A DNA stretch of 64,000 nt, taken from NCBI RefSeq assembly GCF_016405905.1, contig NZ_JAEFCB010000014.1:1-64000 (forward strand), written 5' to 3'. Below, in pieces: positions 37,800 to 46,755 of this stretch. Both the position numbers and the translations under genes were made by a program. This DNA comes from Variovorax sp. IB41 (lineage in GTDB: Bacteria; Pseudomonadota; Gammaproteobacteria; Burkholderiales; Burkholderiaceae_C). The notes beneath the pieces were generated by a model. It saw only the letters and a list, made by a program, of their open reading frames with translations. It had not been told where the DNA came from and ran no database searches. Numbering within the stretch: the stretch's first letter is position 1; every line of letters begins with the position of its first letter.

Positions 37800-39965
37800 A
37801 TGAGCACGACAACCTTTATTGATTCGGCGCTGAATCCGGCGCTGGGCCACACCCGCATCGGCGAGCGCCCTTTGAGCAATCGAGAGCAATTGCAGCGAGC
37901 GGCTGCGCACTGCGCAGCCAATCCATCCGGTCCAGTTCCTACATGCACCGGCTGTGTGTTCGTCGGCATGTTCTTCGATGGCACCGGCAACAATGAGCAA
38001 GCGGATTACCTCGATCAGGCCGGTGCACCGCGCGAGATGAGGCACAGCAATGTAGTGCGGCTATACCACGCGCACCCTGACAGACTCAAAATCGCTACCA
38101 ACGGCTACTACAGCTATTACATCCCTGGTCTCGGTACGCCGTTCCCGAAAATCGGAGACGTCGACGGCGAATGCGACGAGGAAGGCGGTTTGACTCAATC
38201 GTGGCACACGCTCATGCAGCAACTGGGCTCCATCGGCGCAATGAATGGGGCGCCTCGCATCGTGTGGGGCTTGACTCGCATATTCAATGCCGTCAGTCGA
38301 CACATTACCGGAGATGACCTGATCGACGACGCGACAGCCAAGGACCTGGCTGTTTCGCTCTTCGACCTGATGGTGCCGCAACTATTCATCAACTTTGACC
38401 GCCGGAGATCGCTCAAGGGCGAATGGCAAGGAAAGCTCAAGGACAAGCTGGCCCATCAGGCAGTCAAGCTGAACCTGATTACCGTCAACGTGTTCGGGTT
38501 TTCTCGCGGAGCGGCCGAAGCGCGGACTTTCGTCAATTGGCTGTATGAACTCTGCGAGCAAAAAGACGGTGGCTATCTCTTTGCAGGCATTCCGATCCGT
38601 GTGCAGTTTCTCGGCCTCTTCGACACCGTGGCGTCGGTGGGCGCAGCCGGGCTCTACACCTTCATCGAAGGCCGCGCGGGCTGGGCCAACAACAGCATGC
38701 AGATCAATCCTGGCGTGGAGCAATGCGTGCACATGGTCGCGAGCACCGAGGTGCGAGCCTGCTTCCCCCTGGACTCAGCGCGCGTCGGCAGCAGCTACCC
38801 CGCCAATGTGGTTGAGTACGTCTATCCCGGCTCCCACTCGGACGTCGGCGGCGGCTACAAGCCAGAAGCACTGGGCTGCAAGGACTGGGGTGAAAAGAAC
38901 GAAGACCTGCAGTTGGCCCGAATACCGGGCTACGAGATGTACTGCGCGGCGCTGGGCGCCGGAGTGCCTTTCCAAACCGCTTTCGGCGCGCTGAAGGTCG
39001 CTGGGACCAGTCTCGGTCTTGGTGCATTTGCACCACTGAACCAGATGGTTGCCAAAGCTCTCAAGCCCTCACCCGTCACCGTCAAGGCATTCGACGCCTA
39101 CTACTTGAAGGCTGGCATTCAGGCCGGCCCCGTGGAGGACATGGCGCAACAACACCTGAGCCTCTATTTCACCTACCGTGTGCACCACAAGGACTGGCGG
39201 ACTTCACCAGCCGTGAAGCGATCCCTTGGCACACCCAATGGCTCGATCGGTTCCTACAAGGATGAACCGCGCACCCTGTGGAAAACGCAGCTCGCCTTGA
39301 TTCTCGTGATCTCCGCCCTTTGCGACGAGATCCAGCGGCGCGTGCAGGCGGGCGGCACCGAGGATGAAGTTCTGCGGCACCGCTACGACGCCTTCACCCA
39401 GGTGAAGGACGGCGGCGCCACGGGCCTGTCGCAGTGGTGGCCCGGCAGCTCCATTCACGCCATGGTCGGCTCGGCCATGGACGGATTTGCCGCTCGCAAA
39501 GGGTTGATGGAGCGCAACCTGCGCGAAGAGGACTTGCAACGCGCGATCGGCAAAGCACAAAAGGCGCCGCTCTACCTGGCTGAATGGCGCAAATTCCTGG
39601 CCGGCGAGACCCAGGCCGAGGTGCGCGACATCGCCGTCGAGCGCGATGGCGTTCGCTTGCTCGCAGCCATACAGTCCAGGCCGGTGTCTGGCGAAGTCGC
39701 TGCATTCTTCGATGAACTGGTGCATGACAGCATGGCCGGATTCATCGGATTCGGAATGCCCGAGTTCGAGACGAACGGCTACGGCATTGCCAAATTTCGC
39801 CGAACCTTCTTCGGCAATGACGGAGACGCGATGCTGCGCGACGAAGCCGAGCGTGGCAACAAGAGGCGCGTCTCGGCGCTCGATGCGAAGCGCGCCAGCG
39901 ATCGCGCTCAAAGTCTGCAGTGGCAGCGCGAAGCCGCCGGGTTCCGGGGAACGATCTCGCGCTGA
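37800..39965 (+). CDS. tle1: Tle1-family (DUF2235) T6SS phospholipase effector
   Basis: A 721-residue DUF2235 alpha/beta hydrolase. After an N-terminal cap it shows CVFVGMFFDGTGNN, the nucleophile elbow NVFGFSRGAAEA with Ser235, Asp275 in LFDTVASVG and His346 in PGSHSDVGGGY, a complete Ser-Asp-His triad. Tle1 proteins cleave phospholipids in the periplasm of target cells. It follows vgrG, its adaptor and two candidate immunity genes in the same direction with short gaps, so it is delivered by this VgrG. No PAAR or MIX domain is visible. Confidence 0.92.
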   Translation: MSTTTFIDSALNPALGHTRIGERPLSNREQLQRAAAHCAANPSGPVPTCTGCVFVGMFFDGTGNNEQADYLDQAGAPREMRHSNVVRLYHAHPDRLKIATNGYYSYYIPGLGTPFPKIGDVDGECDEEGGLTQSWHTLMQQLGSIGAMNGAPRIVWGLTRIFNAVSRHITGDDLIDDATAKDLAVSLFDLMVPQLFINFDRRRSLKGEWQGKLKDKLAHQAVKLNLITVNVFGFSRGAAEARTFVNWLYELCEQKDGGYLFAGIPIRVQFLGLFDTVASVGAAGLYTFIEGRAGWANNSMQINPGVEQCVHMVASTEVRACFPLDSARVGSSYPANVVEYVYPGSHSDVGGGYKPEALGCKDWGEKNEDLQLARIPGYEMYCAALGAGVPFQTAFGALKVAGTSLGLGAFAPLNQMVAKALKPSPVTVKAFDAYYLKAGIQAGPVEDMAQQHLSLYFTYRVHHKDWRTSPAVKRSLGTPNGSIGSYKDEPRTLWKTQLALILVISALCDEIQRRVQAGGTEDEVLRHRYDAFTQVKDGGATGLSQWWPGSSIHAMVGSAMDGFAARKGLMERNLREEDLQRAIGKAQKAPLYLAEWRKFLAGETQAEVRDIAVERDGVRLLAAIQSRPVSGEVAAFFDELVHDSMAGFIGFGMPEFETNGYGIAKFRRTFFGNDGDAMLRDEAERGNKRRVSALDAKRASDRAQSLQWQREAAGFRGTISR

Positions 39966-40025
39966 AGACCACAACCGCGAAGCTGAGTGCGCCCAGCCGG
40001 GCCACGAATCAGCTGCCGCCGCCGT

Positions 40026-40511
40026 TCAGTTCGCAGCAACACGCACCCAGCGCTGCGTCTTGCCGAACAGCGGCAGCCCGACATACGCACGCAGCACCAG
40101 CTCGCCCGCCGCGTTGCCCTCGGTGCTGACCGACATGTTGCATCGATAGGTCTTGCCGTTCTCGCGGTTGTAGATCTGCCCGGCCCATTCGGTGGACGGA
40201 CGCGCGGCGTCGCTTGCATCGACGGGCGCGAAGTCCTTCAGCAGCGTCATGCCCAGCGCCGGCCGGCCATCGGCGGCTTGCATGTCGCCGCCGCCCGGTG
40301 CCATCGAGCGGTTGCCCAACACCTTGGTGACGGTGCCGCACAGCGCGGCGCCGCAGGGCGCGACCTCCACTTCGAGGTTGCCGTTCGCGGTGACCCAGCG
40401 GCCGCGCGGATCGGAGGCTGCAGCGGATTGCGCCTGCGCCGCGAAGGCCGCGGCGAACAACAGGGCGGCGCCGAATGCGCGGCCTGGACGATGAAACGAG
40501 GGCTGGGTCAT
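40026..40511 (-). CDS. DUF2147 exported protein
   Basis: A 161-residue protein with a signal peptide (RAFGAALLFAAAFAAQAQS). The body matches DUF2147: GRWVTANGNLEVEVAPCGAALCGTV, TLLKDF, WAGQIYNRENGKTY and a closing YVGLPLFGKTQRWVRV. The family is periplasmic with an unknown role, sometimes tied to fatty acid or envelope phenotypes. It converges with the Tle1-like gene. A GTGTGTGTC/GACACACAC inverted repeat at 40567-40586 lies in its upstream region. Confidence 0.85.
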   Translation of the reverse strand: MTQPSFHRPGRAFGAALLFAAAFAAQAQSAAASDPRGRWVTANGNLEVEVAPCGAALCGTVTKVLGNRSMAPGGGDMQAADGRPALGMTLLKDFAPVDASDAARPSTEWAGQIYNRENGKTYRCNMSVSTEGNAAGELVLRAYVGLPLFGKTQRWVRVAAN

Positions 40512-40566
40512 GACGGGCTTCGTGTCGAGTGGATGAGGCGCCCATTCCATCGCGCCACGCGCCGCG

Positions 40567-40586
40567 GTGTGTGTCGAGACACACAC
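40567..40586. promoter_or_regulatory. 9-bp inverted repeat upstream of DUF2147 gene
   Basis: GTGTGTGTC at 40567-40575 and GACACACAC at 40578-40586 pair perfectly with two bases between, 56 bp before the ATG at 40511 on the minus strand. It may be an operator; no regulator is adjacent. Confidence 0.35.
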
Positions 40587-40659
40587 TGAATCGTCGTGTT
40601 CCGTATCTGTCGGGGTGCCAGACACGGTACGGTACAAAAATCCGAAAAATCCGCGCGGC

Positions 40660-41448
40660 TCAGCCTGCCGCTGGTTTGACGGCCTCCAGCCAGAACAGCT
40701 TCTGCCGCATCGGCAGCGGCCCGCTGTCCTGGATGCTCGCGTGCAGCCGCTCCAGTGCGGCGCGGCATCCGTCGATGGCGAATCCGGGGCACACATAGGG
40801 CACGTGCTTCAGGTACCACGCGAACGCGCCGATGTTGTCGAACGACAGCTGCTCGGCGCCCTCTTCACTCCGTTCGATGACCAGGCCCGCGCGCGTGAGC
40901 TGATCGACCGCGGTGTCCAGTTGCCATCGCGGCAGAGCGGGCATGCGCAGGCCCAGCAGCGCATGGCAGTCGGCATTGAAGTCCGACGCGACCTGCTGCG
41001 TGACGAAGCGCCCGCCCGCCCCAAGGATGCGATGCACATCGCGCGCGACGAAAGACTCGTGGCGATTGACGACCAGATGGAACGACGCATCCGCGAACGG
41101 CAGTCGCGCGTCTTCATCGCCGGGCGCCTGCGCCGCGTTGTCGTCGGCGCCTTCGACCTCGACCACCTCCACGCCCAACGGCGCCAGGCGTTCGCGCGCG
41201 ACCGCCACGTTCGGTGCCCAGCCCTCGGTCGCGACGGTGCGCGCCGGGCGGTACGCGAGCGCGCTCAGCCACTCGCCGCCGCCCGTGCCCATGTCGAGCA
41301 TGTCTGGCGACTCGCGCGCATGCCGCACGACCGCGGCTTCGAAGTTCCATGGCGTGGCGGTGGTGGTGATGCGGCCGTCGCACGACAGATCCCATCCGAC
41401 GAGCGGCCGCGCATCCGCATCGCGCAGCAGTTGCTCGAAGCTGCTCAT
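40660..41448 (-). CDS. Class I SAM-dependent methyltransferase
   Basis: A 262-residue Rossmann methyltransferase. The SAM motif I is DMLDMGTGGGEWL near residue 52, followed by VATEG (motif II acid) and LPFADASFHLVVNRH (motif IV). The end FDNIGAFAWYLKHVPYVCPGF is like small-molecule O/N-methyltransferases of the UbiE/SmtA type. Its ATG overlaps the GNAT stop as ATGA, making a coupled pair. Substrate unknown; modification of a toxic or antibiotic-like compound together with the acetyltransferase is possible. Confidence 0.85.
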   Translation of the reverse strand: MSSFEQLLRDADARPLVGWDLSCDGRITTTATPWNFEAAVVRHARESPDMLDMGTGGGEWLSALAYRPARTVATEGWAPNVAVARERLAPLGVEVVEVEGADDNAAQAPGDEDARLPFADASFHLVVNRHESFVARDVHRILGAGGRFVTQQVASDFNADCHALLGLRMPALPRWQLDTAVDQLTRAGLVIERSEEGAEQLSFDNIGAFAWYLKHVPYVCPGFAIDGCRAALERLHASIQDSGPLPMRQKLFWLEAVKPAAG

Positions 41449-41981
41449 CCGCGCGCCTCCAGCGCGAGATAAAAGAAAGTGGTGCCGCACGGCTCGCCCT
41501 CGGGCAGCAGCGCGAAGCCGGGGATCACGCCCACGCGCTGCCAGCCCATGCGCGCATACAGGCGCTCGGCCTCGGCGCTCGAGGTGTCGAGCACCAGCAG
41601 CGTCTTGCGATGCTCGCGCGCCGCATCCTCGGCCGCCTGCATCAGCAGCGCGCCGATGCCCCGCCGGCGCGCCCGGCGGAACACGAGCATCTTGGAGACC
41701 TCGGCGCGGTGCGGCTGGTTCTCGGGCTGGTCGAGCACGACCTGCACGGTGCCCAGCAGGCCCTCGTCGTCTTCGGCCACCAGCAGCACGCGTTCGCCGC
41801 GCGCCACGCCGTCGGCCACCTTGCGCCAGAACGCGAGGGCGCGCTCGCGCGTGATCGGCAGCATGAAGCTCACCGACGCGCCGCCTTCGACGCAATCGAT
41901 CAGCAGGTCGGCCAGTGCCTGCACCTGCGCATCGCTCACCGTCGCAAGCGCACGGACGCGGGGTGTTTCGGTCGTCGTCAT
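41445..41981 (-). CDS. GNAT-family N-acetyltransferase
   Basis: A 178-residue GNAT protein. The acetyl-CoA loop is RARRRGIGALLM (motif A), preceded by the VSKMLVFRR strand; motif B is around LYARMGWQRVGVIPGFAL. The start is the ATG with GGAG nine bases upstream. It lies 5 bp after the XRE-cupin regulator gene and overlaps the methyltransferase, so regulator, acetyltransferase and methyltransferase form one operon. Similar XRE-cupin/GNAT pairs act on amino acids or amines; the precise substrate is unknown. Confidence 0.88.
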   Translation of the reverse strand: MTTTETPRVRALATVSDAQVQALADLLIDCVEGGASVSFMLPITRERALAFWRKVADGVARGERVLLVAEDDEGLLGTVQVVLDQPENQPHRAEVSKMLVFRRARRRGIGALLMQAAEDAAREHRKTLLVLDTSSAEAERLYARMGWQRVGVIPGFALLPEGEPCGTTFFYLALEARG

Positions 41982-41986
41982 TTCAT

Positions 41987-42589
41987 TCATCTCCAGGAGG
42001 TGGGGGCCGTGGTGATCACGACGGCATAGCGCGCGGTCTTGCGCGTGGGGTTGTGATAGCTCGTCGGATGGTCGAGCGAGAGCGCGAGGCAGTCGCCCGC
42101 GTCGAGGCGATGGAGCTCGTCGCCCACGGTGACTTCGATGCGGCCTTCGAGCACCCACACCTGCTGGTGGATGCGCGGTTCGCGCGCGCCGGTTTCGTAG
42201 GCCACGCGCGCCTTGGGCGGGAAGTTGACCTCGACGATCTGGATGGGAGAGATGGCGCCACCGGGCGAGACGTTGCGGCGCACATAGCCGGAGTGCGGGT
42301 CGCGCCACTGCAACTGGTCCGCGAGGCGCGAGACGGGGCTGGCGGTGGGCTCGGCATCGTCGAACAGCGAGGCGAGCGGAACGCCCAGGCCCGTGGCGAG
42401 TTTTTCGAGCAGCACGGCCGTCGGACTGCTCTCTCCGCGTTCGATCAGAGAGATCATGGAGCGGCTGACGCCGCAGTGCGTGGCCAGCGCATCGAGCGAC
42501 AGCGCGCGGGAGGCGCGCAGGTCGCGCACGCGCTGGGCGATGCGGTCGTTGAGGGTGGCCGCCGGAGGGGTTGGCGTTGATTCCGTCAT
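41987..42589 (-). CDS. XRE-family regulator with C-terminal cupin domain
   Basis: A 200-residue protein with an N-terminal helix-turn-helix (LDALATHCGVSRSMISLIERGESSPT) and a C-terminal cupin (QQVWVLEGRIEVTVGDELHRLDAGD) that probably senses a small molecule. It is divergent from putA. A perfect ATTGGAT-N5-ATCCAAT repeat touches its start codon, which suggests autorepression. First gene of the operon with GNAT and methyltransferase. Control of putA is possible because that PutA lacks its own DNA-binding domain. Confidence 0.88.
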   Translation of the reverse strand: MTESTPTPPAATLNDRIAQRVRDLRASRALSLDALATHCGVSRSMISLIERGESSPTAVLLEKLATGLGVPLASLFDDAEPTASPVSRLADQLQWRDPHSGYVRRNVSPGGAISPIQIVEVNFPPKARVAYETGAREPRIHQQVWVLEGRIEVTVGDELHRLDAGDCLALSLDHPTSYHNPTRKTARYAVVITTAPTSWR

Positions 42590-42608
42590 ATTGGATGAAA
42601 TATCCAAT
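42590..42608. promoter_or_regulatory. Perfect inverted repeat abutting the XRE-cupin start codon
   Basis: ATTGGAT (42590-42596) and ATCCAAT (42602-42608) are perfect 7-bp arms with GAAAT between, directly before the ATG at 42589. This is the expected size and place of an XRE autoregulatory operator. Confidence 0.6.
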
Positions 42609-42662
42609 AAAAGGGAACTCGCGTCAACCCGTCATTTGTTCGGTTCGATGCCAATTCTTCGA

Positions 42663-42674
42663 ACGAATATTCGT
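42663..42674. promoter_or_regulatory. 12-bp palindrome upstream of putA
   Basis: ACGAATATTCGT is a perfect palindrome 46 bp upstream of the putA ATG, in an AT-rich stretch. It may be the binding site of a proline-responsive activator or of another repressor. Confidence 0.45.
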
Positions 42675-42719
42675 GAGACAGATTGCGATCATTCAACATA
42701 TCACCAGCATGGATCTGAC

Positions 42720-45700
42720 ATGAGCGCCAACGACCCCGACCCCCTGCCTTCTTCGTTCATCGACTTCGCCGATGGACTGGCCCGACCTTCGGCCTTGCGC
42801 GCCCCGATCACCGCCGCCTACCGGCGCCCCGAGCCCGAGGCATTGCCCCCGCTGCTCGAACAGGCGCGCCTTCCGGCCGCACAGGCCGAAGCGGCCCATG
42901 CCCTCGCCCACCGAATCGCACTGCAGTTGCGAAACCGCAAGAACGCCAGCGGCCGCGCCGGCCTCGTTCAAGGCCTGCTGCAGGAATACGCGCTCTCGTC
43001 ACAAGAGGGCGTCGCGCTGATGTGCCTGGCCGAAGCGCTGCTGCGCATCCCCGATGCCGAAACGCGCCACGCGCTGATCCGCGACAAGATCGCGCACGGA
43101 CAGTGGCAGTCGCACGCAGGCCGCAGCCCCTCGGTGTTCGTCAACGCCGCGACCTGGGGCCTGCTGCTCACCGGCAAGCTGGTGGCCACGCACAGCGAGA
43201 CGGGCCTCTCCACAGTGCTCACGCGCCTCATCGGCAAGGGCGGCGAGCCGCTGATCCGCAAAGGCGTGGACATGGCGATGCGCATGATGGGCGAGCAGTT
43301 CGTCACCGGCGAGACCATCGCGCAGGCGCTGGACAACGCGCGCGAGCTGGAGGCCGAGGGCTTTCGCTATTCGTACGACATGCTCGGCGAAGCGGCGCTC
43401 ACCACCGACGATGCGAAGCGCTACCGCATCGCCTACGAAGACGCGATCCACGCGATCGGCAAGGCCTCGAACCACCGCGGTGTGTATGCGGGCCCGGGCA
43501 TCTCCATCAAGCTCTCTGCGCTGCATCCGCGCTACAGCCGCGCGCAGCACGCCCGTGTCGTCGACGAGCTCTACCCGGTGCTGCGCGCGCTCACGTTGCT
43601 CGCGCAGCAGTACGACATCGGCATCAACATCGACGCCGAAGAAGCCGACCGCCTCGAACTCTCGTTAGACCTCTTGGAGCGCCTGTGCTTCGAGCCCGCG
43701 CTCGCGGGGTGGAATGGCATCGGCTTCGTGATCCAGGGCTACCAGAAGCGCTGCCCGTATGTGATCGATTTCGTGATCGACCTCGCGCGCCGCAGCCGCC
43801 ACCGCCTCATGGTGCGCCTCGTGAAAGGCGCGTACTGGGACAGCGAGATCAAGCGCGCGCAGATCGAAGGGCTCGAGGGCTATCCGGTCTACACGCGCAA
43901 GGCCTACACCGATGTGTCGTACCTGGCCTGCGCGCGCAAGCTGCTCGATGCGCCGGGCGCGATCTACCCGCAGTTCGCCACGCACAACGCGCACACGCTC
44001 GCCGCGATCTACACGATGGCGGACCCGGCGCGCTACACGCCGGGGCAGTACGAGTTCCAGTGCCTGCATGGCATGGGCGAGCCGCTTTATGAACAGGTGG
44101 TCGGCCCGCTCGGGCGGCCGTGCCGCATCTATGCGCCCGTGGGCACGCACGAGACATTGCTCGCGTACCTCGTGCGGCGATTGCTGGAGAACGGCGCGAA
44201 CACTTCGTTCGTCAATCGCATCGCGGACCCGACGATTCCGCTCGAAGCGCTGGTGGAAGATCCTGTCGCGACGGTGGAGCGCATGGCCGCGAGCGAAGGC
44301 GCTGTCGGCTTGCCGCATCCAGCCATTCCATTGCCCGCCGCGCTCTACGGCAAGCAGCGCGTCAACTCGCAAGGCATCGACCTCGCAAACGACGACAGCC
44401 TGCGCATGCTCGGCGAAACACTCCGCGCCACGGCCGCTGAACCATGGCGCGCAGAGCCGCTGCTCGCTGAAGGCGAATCGAGTGACGACGCCTCCTTTCC
44501 ATGGGCCGCCGTACTGAACCCCGCAGACCATCGCGATGTCGTCGGGCAGGTGCGCGAAGCCACGCTGGCCGACGTCGAATCCGCCGTGTCGCAGGCCCAG
44601 GGCATTGCAACGACGTGGGCCGCGACGCCGCCCGCAGAACGCGCCGCACTCCTCGGCCGCGCGGCCGATCTGCTCGAAGCCCAGCAACCGCGCCTGCTCG
44701 GACTGCTCGCACGCGAGGCCGGAAAGACGTACGCCAACGCCATCGCCGAAGTGCGCGAGGCGGTGGACTTCCTGCGTTACTACGCGGCGCAGGCACGCAC
44801 CGATTTCGCGAACGACACGCACCGCGCACTCGGGCCGATGGTGTGCATCAGCCCGTGGAATTTCCCGCTCGCGATCTTCACCGGCCAGGTGGCTGCCGCG
44901 CTCGCGGCCGGCAACCCCGTGCTGGCCAAGCCCGCGGAGCAGACGCCGCTGGTCGCGGCCGAAGCGATCCGCGTGCTGTGGCAGGCGGGCATTCCGCACG
45001 CGGCCGTTCAACTGCTGCCCGGCCGCGGCGAGACAGTCGGCGCTGCGCTGGTCGCCGACGCACGCGTGCAGGGCGTGATGTTCACGGGCTCGACCGAGGT
45101 CGCGCGCATCCTGCAGAAGACGCTCTCGACGCGACTCGGTGCCCACGGCGCACCCGTGCCGCTCATCGCCGAGACCGGCGGCCAGAACGCGATGATCGTG
45201 GACTCTTCCGCACTGGTCGAACAGGTCGTCACCGACGTGATGGCCTCGGCCTTCGACAGCGCCGGCCAGCGCTGCTCCGCGCTGCGCGTGCTGTGCGTGC
45301 AGGAGGAAGCGGCCGACCGGCTCATCGAGATGCTCAAGGGCGCGATGGCCGAGAGCTGCATCGGCAACCCCGCGCGGCTGGCCGTCGACGTGGGTCCGGT
45401 GATCGACGCCGAAGCGCGCGACAACATCGAGCGACACATCGCCACCCTGCGCAGCCGCGGCCGCCGCGTCTACCGGCAGGGGCGCGAGTACGCGCACGAC
45501 ACGCGCCGGGGCACCTTCGTGATGCCGACGCTCATCGAACTCGACAACATCGCCGAGCTGCAGCGCGAGGTGTTCGGGCCGGTGCTGCATGTGGTGCGCT
45601 TTCGCCGCCGCGACCTCGGGGCGCTCGTGGGCCAGATCAACGGCACGGGCTACGGCCTCACGCTGGGCGTGCACACGCGCATCGACGAGACCATTGCGCA

Positions 45701-46481
45701 GATCGTGTCGCACGCGAAGGCGGGCAATGTTTATGTGAACCGCAATATCGTGGGCGCCGTCGTGGGCGTGCAGCCGTTCGGCGGCGAAGGCCTCTCGGGC
45801 ACGGGGCCCAAGGCGGGCGGTCCGCTCTACATGTACCGCATGCTGTCGAAGCGGCCGGACGACGTGCTCGTGCGCGCCATTGCAGACGCGGACCCGGGCA
45901 ACGCATCGCCGACGCAAGCCGGTGCACCACATGCCGCCCTGTCGGCCTTGGCGCGATGGGCGAACGAAACGAACCGCCATGCATTGGCAATGCAATGCCA
46001 ACTCTTCAGCGAGCTCTCACGCTCAGGCAGTTCGCGCACGCTGGCCGGCCCGACCGGCGAGCGCAACGTCTACACGCTGCAGCCGCGCGAAGCCGTGCTG
46101 TGCCTGGCCGATGCGGAAGCCGACCGCCTCGTGCAGCTGGCGGCCGTGCTCTCGGTGGGCAGCACCGCGATATGGCCCGCGGATGCAGGCGCGCAGAGCC
46201 TGCTCGCAGCGTTGCCCGTCGAGGTGCAGCAGTCGATCGCCATCGCGCGCGACTGGACTTCGGAGACCGTGGTCTTCGATGCCGTGCTTCATCACGGCGA
46301 TGCGGCGAGCCTCTCGGGCGTTGCGCATCAGGTCGCGTCGCGGCCGGGGCCGATCGTCGGCGTGCGCGCGTTCGCGCCGGGGGATGCGGGCATTCCGCTT
46401 GAAAGCCTTGTGGTCGAGCGTGCCTTGAGCGTGAACACCGCTGCTGCCGGGGGCAATGCGAGTTTGATGACGATCGGGTGA
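42720..46481 (+). CDS. putA: Bifunctional proline dehydrogenase / P5C dehydrogenase PutA
   Basis: A 1253-residue PutA that oxidises proline to glutamate at the membrane periphery. The FAD proline dehydrogenase barrel runs from about 100 to 480 (GVYAGPGISIKLSALHPRYS, GIGFVIQGYQKRCP, MVRLVKGAYWDSEIKRAQ). The aldehyde dehydrogenase half has catalytic Glu818 (IAETGGQN) and Cys852 (SAGQRCSALR). The C-terminal PutA-specific domain follows to the end. The N-terminal ribbon-helix-helix domain of trifunctional PutA is missing: the chosen ATG leads directly into the dehydrogenase arm. The frame upstream is open but overlaps the divergent regulator. Confidence 0.93.
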   Translation: MSANDPDPLPSSFIDFADGLARPSALRAPITAAYRRPEPEALPPLLEQARLPAAQAEAAHALAHRIALQLRNRKNASGRAGLVQGLLQEYALSSQEGVALMCLAEALLRIPDAETRHALIRDKIAHGQWQSHAGRSPSVFVNAATWGLLLTGKLVATHSETGLSTVLTRLIGKGGEPLIRKGVDMAMRMMGEQFVTGETIAQALDNARELEAEGFRYSYDMLGEAALTTDDAKRYRIAYEDAIHAIGKASNHRGVYAGPGISIKLSALHPRYSRAQHARVVDELYPVLRALTLLAQQYDIGINIDAEEADRLELSLDLLERLCFEPALAGWNGIGFVIQGYQKRCPYVIDFVIDLARRSRHRLMVRLVKGAYWDSEIKRAQIEGLEGYPVYTRKAYTDVSYLACARKLLDAPGAIYPQFATHNAHTLAAIYTMADPARYTPGQYEFQCLHGMGEPLYEQVVGPLGRPCRIYAPVGTHETLLAYLVRRLLENGANTSFVNRIADPTIPLEALVEDPVATVERMAASEGAVGLPHPAIPLPAALYGKQRVNSQGIDLANDDSLRMLGETLRATAAEPWRAEPLLAEGESSDDASFPWAAVLNPADHRDVVGQVREATLADVESAVSQAQGIATTWAATPPAERAALLGRAADLLEAQQPRLLGLLAREAGKTYANAIAEVREAVDFLRYYAAQARTDFANDTHRALGPMVCISPWNFPLAIFTGQVAAALAAGNPVLAKPAEQTPLVAAEAIRVLWQAGIPHAAVQLLPGRGETVGAALVADARVQGVMFTGSTEVARILQKTLSTRLGAHGAPVPLIAETGGQNAMIVDSSALVEQVVTDVMASAFDSAGQRCSALRVLCVQEEAADRLIEMLKGAMAESCIGNPARLAVDVGPVIDAEARDNIERHIATLRSRGRRVYRQGREYAHDTRRGTFVMPTLIELDNIAELQREVFGPVLHVVRFRRRDLGALVGQINGTGYGLTLGVHTRIDETIAQIVSHAKAGNVYVNRNIVGAVVGVQPFGGEGLSGTGPKAGGPLYMYRMLSKRPDDVLVRAIADADPGNASPTQAGAPHAALSALARWANETNRHALAMQCQLFSELSRSGSSRTLAGPTGERNVYTLQPREAVLCLADAEADRLVQLAAVLSVGSTAIWPADAGAQSLLAALPVEVQQSIAIARDWTSETVVFDAVLHHGDAASLSGVAHQVASRPGPIVGVRAFAPGDAGIPLESLVVERALSVNTAAAGGNASLMTIG

Positions 46482-46497
46482 GCGCCGCTGTGTTCAG

Positions 46498-46746
46498 GGC
46501 GGGTGCACAGGCCACCGGGTACTCCCCTCCGCGAATGTCCCCCGGGCTTCGCCCTCCTCCTTGATTTCGCTGCGGGGAGCACCCGATGCCCTGCGCACTG
46601 GGGCACGCTGCTGGTGATCGCAGATCAACGACCGCTCTGAAGCGCTCCCGCCGATGGTGGGCTCTGTTTCGCGAAATCAAGGAGGAGGCGAAGCCGGGGG
46701 ACATTCGCGAAACAGAGCCCACCGTCGGCGGGAGTGCCGCCCCGAA
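46498..46746. repeat. Composite palindromic repeat family A, copy 2
   Basis: Matches 29168-29422. The long arms (around 46531-46572 and 46671-46709) are conserved. The second stem, 46649-46673 with 46706-46730, pairs 24 of 25 bases although its middle sequence (GGTGGGCTCTGTTTC) differs from copy 1. It lies between the convergent putA and AhpD-like genes. Confidence 0.85.
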
Positions 46747-46755
46747 CAACGATCG

